Made by a program: the position numbers and the translations under genes. The notes under the pieces are model-generated. The model did no database searches, was not told the DNA's origin, and saw only the letters and a list, made by a program, of their open reading frames with translations. Positions 1 to 6,516 of a DNA stretch of 36,582 nucleotides are shown here, in pieces. Position 1 is the first letter of the stretch. Every line of letters starts with the position of its first letter. Source of the DNA: Dichloromethanomonas sp964477085 (GTDB taxonomy: Bacteria > Bacillota > Desulfitobacteriia > Desulfitobacteriales > Syntrophobotulaceae); the NCBI GenBank assembly GCA_964477085.1, contig CAYZDF010000028.1, positions 1 through 36,582 of the forward strand, in the 5' to 3' direction.

Positions 1-650
1 AAAATTGCTGTGACCATCAAATCAAGATCACGGCTTTTGACTCTTTCCGAAAAGATGACTAATGCTTTTTCTGTGGACTCGCCAAAGGTCATCTCTTTGA
101 GCGTAATTCTTATTTCTGAGGAAATCGGGTCCGGCATCTCCTGACTGGCCATTTCCATGGCCTGAAAGAGACTGAAGCCAGCTTTCAGCGAATTGGCCAG
201 AGTCAGAAGAACATCAGCCAACTGATTATTAAATTGCTTAATTTTATTATTTTTCGATCTGACCACATAAAGATGGGGGATGATCAAACCGAGAAGGGGC
301 AAAAAAATTACGACTATTGTTAGCGATGAGAGCATCAAAGCAATAAGCGAGAAAAGAATCAGCAAAAAGGATTGTAAAACGATGTACTCTCCGCCCGTTA
401 ACGGGACACCGCTATTGCGAAGTTCCAAATCCAATTTTTTTGACCATCGATGAGGAGCGAATCTGGATAGGCGAGTGAGATGGTCTTTCCAGCTTGGTTT
501 TTTCTTGTTGTTGTTATTTGCAATCTCTTTCTCAGCAGCAAGACGTTTGACTTTTTCCTCGAGCGTTTCTTTTCTTGGCTTCAGAGCCATCAGGAGGGAA
601 TAGATGAGGAGAAAGCCCGTAAATGAGGCCAAGATGATGATTTGTACCAA
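1..650 (-). CDS. tadB: Tad pilus inner-membrane platform protein TadB (partial)
   Basis: The minus-strand frame from 650 runs off the left edge, so the C-terminus is missing. It has an N-terminal membrane helix, a charged stretch with a run of asparagines and lysines, two more hydrophobic helices (QSFLLILFSLIALML and IVVIFLPLLGLIIP), and then a type II secretion system F-type domain (QLADVLLTLANSLKAGFSLF, followed by EMPDPISSEIR). This is the usual TadB layout: an inner-membrane platform protein that works with the TadA ATPase to assemble Flp pili. I chose TTG at 650 because GGAGGG lies 6 bases before it; an in-frame ATG at 668 directly abuts the tadA stop and has no ribosome site. The gene follows tadA without a gap, so it is cotranscribed. 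tadC is expected beyond the edge. Confidence 0.88.
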   Translation of the reverse strand, partial: MVQIIILASFTGFLLIYSLLMALKPRKETLEEKVKRLAAEKEIANNNNKKKPSWKDHLTRLSRFAPHRWSKKLDLELRNSGVPLTGGEYIVLQSFLLILFSLIALMLSSLTIVVIFLPLLGLIIPHLYVVRSKNNKIKQFNNQLADVLLTLANSLKAGFSLFQAMEMASQEMPDPISSEIRITLKEMTFGESTEKALVIFSERVKSRDLDLMVTAI

Positions 651-668
651 TTTTATCCCTCCAGCCAT

Positions 669-2042
669 CTACTTGACGAAAATATTTTCCGGTAGTATCT
701 GCCCGGAAGCAGCGATGATATCTATAAAACGCGGTCTGATCCCGGTGGCTTTAAAACCGCCGAGAACGTGGACATTGGAATCCACACCTGTTTGTTCAAA
801 CTTGAAGATATCTTGGGTAACGATAGTATCACCTTCCATGCCAAGGACCTCGGTGATATGGGTTACTTTTCTGCTTCCATCCCGTAATCGGCTCTGTTGA
901 ACAATGATATCGATCGCACTGGAGATCTGTTCACGGATGGCTCTTATAGGCAGGTCCATCCCGGCCATCAGTACCATTGTTTCTAAGCGGGAAAGCATAT
1001 CTCGGGGAGTATTGGCATGACCAGTGGTTAACGAACCATCATGTCCGGTATTCATGGCTTGAAGCATATCCAAAGCTTCTCCACCGCGGACCTCTCCGAC
1101 AATAATTCGTTCTGGACGCATCCTTAGAGAATTTTTGACAAGGTCCCTGATTGTTATTGCACCTTTTCCTTCAATATTGGGAGGCCTGGTTTCCAGCGTG
1201 ACAACGTGGCTTTGGTGCAGTTGCAATTCGGCTGCATCCTCGATAGTGATAATTCGGTCGTGCTCAGGAATAAAAGAAGATAGAACGTTCAAGGTCGTGG
1301 TTTTGCCTGAACCCGTTCCACCAGAGACTACGATATTCAATCTGGCTTTAACGCAGGCTTCTAACAATTGAGCCATTTCCCGGGTTAGAGTGCCGAAGGT
1401 GATTAAATCTTCCACACCGTACGGATCACGGGAAAACTTACGAATGGTAAGGGTAGGACCTTTTAGTGCAAGAGGAGGGATGATGGCGTTTACCCTGGAG
1501 CCATCAGGCAGACGGGCATCAACCATGGGTTGACTTTCGTCGATCCGGCGACCGATGGGGGCTACGATTTTTTCGATGATGTGCTGAACATGGTGGTCAT
1601 CGTGAAAGGTAATGTTTGACAATTCCACGATTCCATGACGTTCAACATAGACCTGATTTGGTCCATTGACCATGATTTCAGAGATGGTGTCATCCTTAAG
1701 AAGAGGGGATATCGGACCAAAACCCAGAATTTCATCGATCACTTCCTGGACGATTTTCTGCCGTTCGTTACGTGGCAGCAAGGTACCGTTGTTTTCAATA
1801 TATTGATCGATTACTTTCTGAACAACAGGTTCGATTTCTTCCAGATTGATATTATCGATTTGAATGTTTTTAATGGTTTCCTTGTGGATAATACTTTTCA
1901 ATTCACGCCAAGGGTCAGTTGTAACTGGAGGAGGAGTTAGGGTCTGTCTCACTTCGATGATTGTTTTTTCAGGTCTGATCTTTTCTCTTTCTCTTTCTCT
2001 TTCTCTTTCTTTTTCTTTTTGTAATCGTGTTAGTAGAGACAT
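669..2042 (-). CDS. tadA: Tad pilus assembly ATPase TadA/CpaF
   Basis: Secretion ATPase of the GspE/VirB11 superfamily, CpaF branch, which powers Flp pilus assembly from the cytoplasmic face. The protein is 457 residues. The Walker A motif GGTGSGKTTT lies near residue 240-248, followed by the Asp-box region (IITIEDAAELQL), Walker B/His-box segments (RMRPERIIVGEVRGGEALDML) and GHANTPRDML. I chose ATG 2042 because AAGGTG lies just before it and it begins 4 bases after the tadZ stop; the same frame is open to 2129, but that would overlap tadZ by 83 bases. An odd feature is the N-terminal run of alternating Lys/Arg and Glu at residues 9-21, encoded by a six-base repeat. The rest of the protein looks normal for the family. 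Confidence 0.95.
   Translation of the reverse strand: MSLLTRLQKEKEREREREREKIRPEKTIIEVRQTLTPPPVTTDPWRELKSIIHKETIKNIQIDNINLEEIEPVVQKVIDQYIENNGTLLPRNERQKIVQEVIDEILGFGPISPLLKDDTISEIMVNGPNQVYVERHGIVELSNITFHDDHHVQHIIEKIVAPIGRRIDESQPMVDARLPDGSRVNAIIPPLALKGPTLTIRKFSRDPYGVEDLITFGTLTREMAQLLEACVKARLNIVVSGGTGSGKTTTLNVLSSFIPEHDRIITIEDAAELQLHQSHVVTLETRPPNIEGKGAITIRDLVKNSLRMRPERIIVGEVRGGEALDMLQAMNTGHDGSLTTGHANTPRDMLSRLETMVLMAGMDLPIRAIREQISSAIDIIVQQSRLRDGSRKVTHITEVLGMEGDTIVTQDIFKFEQTGVDSNVHVLGGFKATGIRPRFIDIIAASGQILPENIFVK
1983..2018 (-). repeat. Hexanucleotide microsatellite inside tadA
   Basis: On the coding strand there are two AAAGAA units followed by four AGAGAA units. They encode the KEKERERERERE tract at residues 9-20 of TadA. 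The unit length is a multiple of three, so gain or loss of units would lengthen or shorten the charged segment without shifting the frame. Confidence 0.85.
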
Positions 2043-2046
2043 GTTT

Positions 2047-3291
2047 TCACCTTCCAAATCCAAGAATTTTTTGCAGACTGGAAGCTTTAGCTTTTTCATT
2101 TTCGGGTCCAGCCTTAAAAACAGGAGCATTTTCAGTCAAATCTTTGACCATCTTTTTGATTTCTTGGGCGGTGGCAGAACGGGGGAGGGTTTCGATAAAT
2201 GGAATTCCCTTGTTCAAAACAGAAGTCAGTTGTTCCTCTTCGGGTATGACATAGTTTACCTTCATTCCCAGACTGCTTTCGATATCCTTAATACCGATAC
2301 CTATTCTGCGGTTATATTTATTGAGTACTAACTTGATCTTTTGCGTATAATCCAGGCTATACAAAATTTCTAAGCCGAGCTTACTGTTCTTGATCGCAGG
2401 GATATCCATCCCGACAACCATCCAGACTTCATCAGCAGCCTCCAAACCGGTAAGACAGATCTCATCAATACGACTGGAATTGTCGCAGACAATATAATCA
2501 TAATAGTTTCTGACTTCTTGTAAGATCTGTTCAATATGTTCGGGACTAACAAGCTCAGCATATTCAGGACGGGTGGAAGCGGCAAGTACTTCTACACCGG
2601 AAGAATGATTGAGGATATGAAAGCGAATATCTTCTTCTTTCATGGTGTTGGCTTGTACTAAGTCTGTAATGGTTTTCTTGGGTACAAGATTCAAGAATGA
2701 AGCGACATCACCAAATTGCAAATTCAAATCAATAAGAAGAATTCTGGCTGCTGGTGTTGATTTCTTCAGTTCGACAGCCAAATTGACAGCGGTAGTTGTT
2801 TTTCCGACGCCACCTTTGGTGCTCATAATTGTGATGACTTTACCGTTCGTCTTATTAGCCACATCCACGTAAGAAGAGGAAGTTGACGGATTTGAACCGG
2901 TGATCTCCCGCTTTCTCACTTCCTTATGATAGACATTGAGAATGGTACTTACAACTTCACTGCCTGTAAATGGTTTAACGATATAGGCCTTAGCCCCTGC
3001 GAGCATTGCTTTCGTCATATGATCGGAGTCATTTTCAACAGACATCATAATGACGGAGGTATTGGGTACGCGAAAAGTCAGCAGTTCAGCTGTTTTGATC
3101 CCATCGATATCTGGCATACTGATATCCATGAGAACGATATCAGGTTTTAGTAATTCTGTCAGGCGAAGAGCTTCAGAACCGCAACTGGCTTCACCTACGA
3201 CTTCAAAATCAGAATCCAGACTTAATATCCGGCGAATACTTTCTCTGGTATTTTTGATATCATCGACAATGATCACTCGGATACTTTGCAT
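2047..3291 (-). CDS. tadZ: Pilus localisation protein TadZ/CpaE (receiver domain + ParA/MinD ATPase)
   Basis: This 414-residue protein fuses an N-terminal response-regulator receiver domain (about residues 1-120) to a MinD/ParA-type ATPase (about 150-390). TadZ/CpaE proteins place the pilus machine in the cell. The receiver keeps the full phosphorylation set: acidic pair D10-D11, phospho-acceptor D56 in VLMDISMPD, S84 and K106 in IVKPF. The ATPase has the deviant Walker A motif STKGGVGKTTTAVN at about 157-170 and a DLNLQFGD switch segment. In many CpaE proteins the receiver part has lost these residues, so this copy may respond to a histidine kinase; that is inference. The gene sits between cpaB and tadA in the pilus operon. 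ATG 3291 has an upstream AGGGGTGG ribosome site. Confidence 0.93.
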   Translation of the reverse strand: MQSIRVIIVDDIKNTRESIRRILSLDSDFEVVGEASCGSEALRLTELLKPDIVLMDISMPDIDGIKTAELLTFRVPNTSVIMMSVENDSDHMTKAMLAGAKAYIVKPFTGSEVVSTILNVYHKEVRKREITGSNPSTSSSYVDVANKTNGKVITIMSTKGGVGKTTTAVNLAVELKKSTPAARILLIDLNLQFGDVASFLNLVPKKTITDLVQANTMKEEDIRFHILNHSSGVEVLAASTRPEYAELVSPEHIEQILQEVRNYYDYIVCDNSSRIDEICLTGLEAADEVWMVVGMDIPAIKNSKLGLEILYSLDYTQKIKLVLNKYNRRIGIGIKDIESSLGMKVNYVIPEEEQLTSVLNKGIPFIETLPRSATAQEIKKMVKDLTENAPVFKAGPENEKAKASSLQKILGFGR

Positions 3292-3307
3292 ACCTTATTC
3301 ACCACCC

Positions 3308-4051
3308 CTATCTATAATGACTGAAGTAGGCTGGACTATAATACACGAGGGGGTCGATTGGAGTCTCAGTTAAGACCTCTTTATTGGCTGGATTTCTAAG
3401 AAGTAAGCGTACAGAACCTTTTTCACTGCCCAGGGTGACAGCCATAGCCTGAGTTACACTCATGGCGAGAATATAGGAACCTGAATTGGATACTTTTTCG
3501 TTTTCTTTGAGTTGGGTATCACCCGTGTTTAAGACCAGAACATCCTGTGCTGCCAGAGAAGTGATGGTCTTGGAGCCACCAGCTTCTTTGATATCCATGG
3601 TTATCAACACATCGACGCGATCGCCCGGTTTTACTTTAAAACCGACACTCCCGACCAGACTCACGGGAATAGCAACCGCTCTTTTACCTTGAGGGACAGT
3701 AAGTGAGAAGCTGTTTTGGGGAGAAAAGTATTCGGTTCCAGCTTGATACGAAGATTCAAGCATCGGTGTGATTAAGACATCTCCTTTTTTGACACCGACC
3801 AGGAGTATTTTTCCGACCACATCTTCCACTGTATTGGCTCCTCCTTGAGGAAAGCCGGTGGTGGGAACGTCAATGATTTGGAGTTGACTCGCTTGGACAA
3901 TGGTCCTTGCTGGAATATCCATGGAGGCTACGACTAAGGGTTTAAGTTCCGTATCAGAAGCTCTTTGAACCGTATTCAAGTAATAGAAAATAGATAAACC
4001 AAAAACCAGACCCGATAAAACGGCCATGAGAACATAAAATTTTTGCTTCAT
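3308..4051 (-). CDS. cpaB: Flp pilus assembly protein CpaB/RcpC
   Basis: 247 residues. One N-terminal membrane helix (VLMAVLSGLVFGLSIFYYL) is followed by a SAF domain (PLVVASMDIPARTIVQASQL, then VVGKILLVGVKKGDVL) and the RcpC/CpaB-type C-terminal region (SLTVPQGKRAVAIPVSLVGS, KPGDRVDVLIT, ALGSEKGSVRLLLRNPANKE). In Gram-negatives CpaB/RcpC acts in the periplasm around the secretin. Here there is no secretin gene among the neighbours, so it must work at the cytoplasmic membrane or in the wall zone, as in other Gram-positive Tad loci. ATG 4051 follows GAGGGG. The gap to tadG is 11 bases, consistent with one operon. Confidence 0.9.
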   Translation of the reverse strand: MKQKFYVLMAVLSGLVFGLSIFYYLNTVQRASDTELKPLVVASMDIPARTIVQASQLQIIDVPTTGFPQGGANTVEDVVGKILLVGVKKGDVLITPMLESSYQAGTEYFSPQNSFSLTVPQGKRAVAIPVSLVGSVGFKVKPGDRVDVLITMDIKEAGGSKTITSLAAQDVLVLNTGDTQLKENEKVSNSGSYILAMSVTQAMAVTLGSEKGSVRLLLRNPANKEVLTETPIDPLVYYSPAYFSHYR

Positions 4052-4062
4052 ACTTCAACCCC

Positions 4063-5001
4063 TCAATTCATTAGCAATTTTACAGTGTATAGGCCATAGT
4101 CGTTGATAGGATCATCTTCTGTCGGTAATACAGGGCTTGTCTCTCTGCCCAGAGAGACAATGGTTTGTAAAAATCTTCCCGTGATAAAACAATCATTGCC
4201 ACTATGGGTAACATTCTCGATAAAAAAGGCGGCAAAGCCAAGAATTTTTACCTGTTGGACAGAAGAATTGTTCATGGAGATAATTTCGACGATAGGAATA
4301 TAGACGATCTGGGGAGCATTACTGTCATGGTTATCAAATGTATTTGGTGGAACACGCGTATCCAACGCCAAACGATTGGCTAAGCCTCTCTTTGTAGGTC
4401 CGCTCATATTTCCATGTTCAACTTCCAAGACCTGACCAACAGAAAGTGGTGTTGTATTACCGTAAGTAAGGGCTTCTTCATACGTGCTGGCACCAGAGCC
4501 ATCTAAACGAACAGGGCCGTACCAGCCGCTCACACCTTCGGGAGGAGCGTTTTTAAGCGTATATTCTTGTCCGTAGACGAAATCTTGCATGGTCACACTT
4601 AAGGGTGCAGCCCCCATAATACTTCGGGCAGATAATACAGCTGCTCTGGCTTGGGCATTGATGGTCGTGGACCGAATCCCCAAAATACGTGCCAGGAAAA
4701 GAGGAACTTCTTTTGTTGCTCTGACGTTAATTTCCTTGTTGGCCCGAGTAATATCAACCGAGGAAAGTGTTGTATCATTGGCTGAAGCGAATTCAACTGC
4801 TTTGAGATAAGCACTTTGAGGGCTATCCGGAAGCTCCTGGGCTCCAGCTAAGGCCGAAGCGTCTACAGCGTTTTGAAGTTTGGACTTCTCAGCGTAGACA
4901 ACAGCGAAGTCGGTAGAAAGGGCACCTACTACCAATAGAGAAGTTAAGACAATAATAGTCAGAATTAAGACACTGCCTTGATCATTTTTCTTCTTGTTCA
5001 A
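4063..5001 (-). CDS. tadG: TadG-like pseudopilin / Flp pilus-associated membrane protein
   Basis: 312 residues. The N-terminus DQGSVLILTIIVLTSLLVVG is a pilin-like membrane helix of the TadE/TadG type, followed by YAEKSKLQNAVDASALAGAQ, a hallmark of the putative Flp pilus-assembly TadG N-terminal domain. The remaining 200 residues are an extracytoplasmic beta-rich region with no motif I recognise; TadG tails vary widely between species. Translation starts at TTG 5001, where GGAGG precedes it by 7 bases. It lies 12 bases after tadE on the same strand. It is likely a minor pseudopilin or anchoring component, although the exact role of TadG proteins is unsettled. Confidence 0.85.
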   Translation of the reverse strand: MNKKKNDQGSVLILTIIVLTSLLVVGALSTDFAVVYAEKSKLQNAVDASALAGAQELPDSPQSAYLKAVEFASANDTTLSSVDITRANKEINVRATKEVPLFLARILGIRSTTINAQARAAVLSARSIMGAAPLSVTMQDFVYGQEYTLKNAPPEGVSGWYGPVRLDGSGASTYEEALTYGNTTPLSVGQVLEVEHGNMSGPTKRGLANRLALDTRVPPNTFDNHDSNAPQIVYIPIVEIISMNNSSVQQVKILGFAAFFIENVTHSGNDCFITGRFLQTIVSLGRETSPVLPTEDDPINDYGLYTVKLLMN

Positions 5002-5013
5002 ATTGTCATCCTC

Positions 5014-5409
5014 CTATTCCACCCGCATAGCCAGCGAAGTATGGATGGTTACAGGGTTGGGGAGAACCTGGCTGATGATAGGCGTGTTTAAGAATACAGG
5101 ATAAGAAGCATTAACGACAACACTGGAACCTGAACGTCGGTTTAAGTCAGTGGGTGTTATGTTGATCACTAACAGGTTTTGGTCAAATAGGGGAGCTGAA
5201 CCGGCGATGGTATTTCGAATGTCACTGTCCAAACCGCCCAAGCTGGCTATCCTGGCCCCGCTTCTGACGGCGTTATTAAGGGTTACATAGGAATATCCGA
5301 TTCGACTGATTTCAATGACGCCAAAGACCAACAAGAGGAAAATGGGGAGGACCAAAGCCAGTTCCACAACTGCTTGACCTTTTGAAGACCTTACAAAATG
5401 CTTTATCAC
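5014..5409 (-). CDS. tadE: TadE-like minor pseudopilin
   Basis: 131 residues. The N-terminus SSKGQAVVELALVLPIFLLL carries the TadE signature: Gly before the processing site, Glu at +5 of the mature protein and a long hydrophobic helix, followed by YVTLNNAVRSGARIASLGG. The neighbouring TadV peptidase is expected to cleave after the Gly, as it does for Flp prepilin. The start is GTG at 5409, one base after the tadV stop; its ribosome site GGGAGG lies inside the last codons of tadV, which suggests translational coupling. Confidence 0.92.
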   Translation of the reverse strand: MIKHFVRSSKGQAVVELALVLPIFLLLVFGVIEISRIGYSYVTLNNAVRSGARIASLGGLDSDIRNTIAGSAPLFDQNLLVINITPTDLNRRSGSSVVVNASYPVFLNTPIISQVLPNPVTIHTSLAMRVE

Positions 5410-5410
5410 T

Positions 5411-5851
5411 TTAAAACCTCCCGTTTCCTAAAATGATGAAAACAATAGTACCTAAAGAAAGAGGAATTCCATAGGGTAATGTTGAGATCTCTTGATGCAA
5501 AAATGTATTATACAAATAGACAGCTATGGAAAAAGCACCACCGATCAGGGCTCCAAGAATAAAGCTAGACAATACAAAATAAAATCCGCCAAAGCTTCCG
5601 ATCACCATGAGAAGTTTGACATCGCCTGCTCCCATTCCACCTAACAGATAGGGAACGATAAGGAGTAAAAAACCGAGACTTAAACCTGCCAGCGTAAAAT
5701 ATAAACCATTGAGGCCAAAAGTTATAGAGTTTAACATAAGCGCAATGAGAAAAGCGGGTAACAGAAGAGCGTTAGGTATCCTTCGTTGTCGCCAGTCTAG
5801 CCAGGAAGCTGCACAGAGGATAGGTAGTAAGAAGTAGAACGAAATTGGCAT
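5411..5851 (-). CDS. tadV: Prepilin peptidase TadV/CpaA
   Basis: 146 residues with about five membrane helices, an A24-family aspartic prepilin peptidase of the short TadV/CpaA type that lacks the N-methyltransferase domain. The two catalytic aspartates are visible: D19 in SWLDWRQRRIPNAL and D77 in the GxGD motif GGMGAGDVKLL. It should cleave the Flp prepilin and the TadE/TadG pseudopilins in the cytoplasmic membrane. ATG 5851 follows AGGGGG. A hairpin at 5875-5901 separates it from the pilin gene. Confidence 0.93.
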   Translation of the reverse strand: MPISFYFLLPILCAASWLDWRQRRIPNALLLPAFLIALMLNSITFGLNGLYFTLAGLSLGFLLLIVPYLLGGMGAGDVKLLMVIGSFGGFYFVLSSFILGALIGGAFSIAVYLYNTFLHQEISTLPYGIPLSLGTIVFIILGNGRF

Positions 5852-5874
5852 TGGATACCCCCTTAGTTTAAGAA

Positions 5875-5901
5875 GGCTCTACTGTTAGAAACAGTAGAGC
5901 C
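5875..5901 (-). terminator. Hairpin between flp and tadV (partial terminator or mRNA stabiliser)
   Basis: A perfect 11-bp stem (5875-5885 with 5891-5901) closes a 5-base loop. On the minus strand it is followed by TTCTTAAAC, a poor uridine run, so termination is probably incomplete. Position and shape fit a device that keeps pilin mRNA abundant while allowing limited read-through into the assembly genes. Confidence 0.65.
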
Positions 5902-5935
5902 AGAGAAGAAAAGTAAGGCTGGTCAATCAGCTAGA

Positions 5936-6106
5936 TTAGAGATTGTTTATTATGTCATTAAATGTACCTTCAAGCCCGCCAGCCAGTAAACCCAGTGCAG
6001 TAATTAAGAACACAGCGACTAAGGCGATGATGAGACCGTACTCAGTAAGTGCCTGACCCTTTTCATCTTTTTTGAATTCATGAATAGCTTGTAATAGATA
6101 CGACAT
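5936..6106 (-). CDS. flp: Flp/Fap-type major pilin
   Basis: A 56-residue protein too short for many gene callers. The leader ends KKDEKG and the mature part begins QALTEYGLIIALVAVF, giving the Flp signature: cleavage after G17, with Glu and Tyr at +5 and +6 of the mature pilin. The mature subunit would be about 39 residues: one hydrophobic helix and a short tail ending NDIINNL. ATG 6106 is preceded by AAAGGAG at about 8 bases. It is the first gene of the pilus operon, as is usual for tad loci. Confidence 0.93.
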   Translation of the reverse strand: MSYLLQAIHEFKKDEKGQALTEYGLIIALVAVFLITALGLLAGGLEGTFNDIINNL

Positions 6107-6516
6107 GATAATCACTCCTTTATTAAAATTTAAACTATTTTGTTTTCGTTTTTGCTTTGTATATAAAATTTACTCTATTCCGACAATGATAACAATAACC
6201 TGAAGTCATTATTTCGTAGGACCTAGGGCTTATTCTATTTGTGTGATATACGGTATACTGGCTTGGGAACTACATTGAACATACTATTGAATTGTACAAA
6301 ATATAAAAAAAAGTACCTAAAAAAACTTTAAACCTCGAATAATATAATTTGTATTAAAAATAAAGAGTAAAAATTAATAGGAAAAATGCTTTGCTATAGG
6401 AATTCTTGTAAGAAGACATAAATAGTAAGAATTATTTAATCAAAAAGGAATTGGCTTAATAGTTGTGGAAATATAACGCATTGGATTGTTAACTATCTGA
6501 TTCATTGGAGGTTATT
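6107..6516. other. Divergent AT-rich intergenic region between flp and ftsK
   Basis: About 410 bases without a credible gene. It must hold the minus-strand promoter of the pilus operon and a plus-strand promoter for ftsK. I found only weak matches (for example TTGTCG then TATATA at 15-base spacing on the minus strand), so I do not assign either. A small palindrome, TATACGGTATA, lies at about 6247-6257 and could be an operator. No structured RNA was recognised. Confidence 0.5.

Noticed and set aside
2043..2129. N-terminal extension of tadA into tadZ
   Set aside because: ATG 2042 has a ribosome site and stands 4 bases after the tadZ stop; the extension would overlap tadZ by 83 bases.
1864..2331. 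A 155-codon plus-strand frame across the tadA/tadZ junction
   Set aside because: It is antisense to both genes, and its Ser/Leu/Phe run is only the reverse reading of the Arg-Glu repeat.
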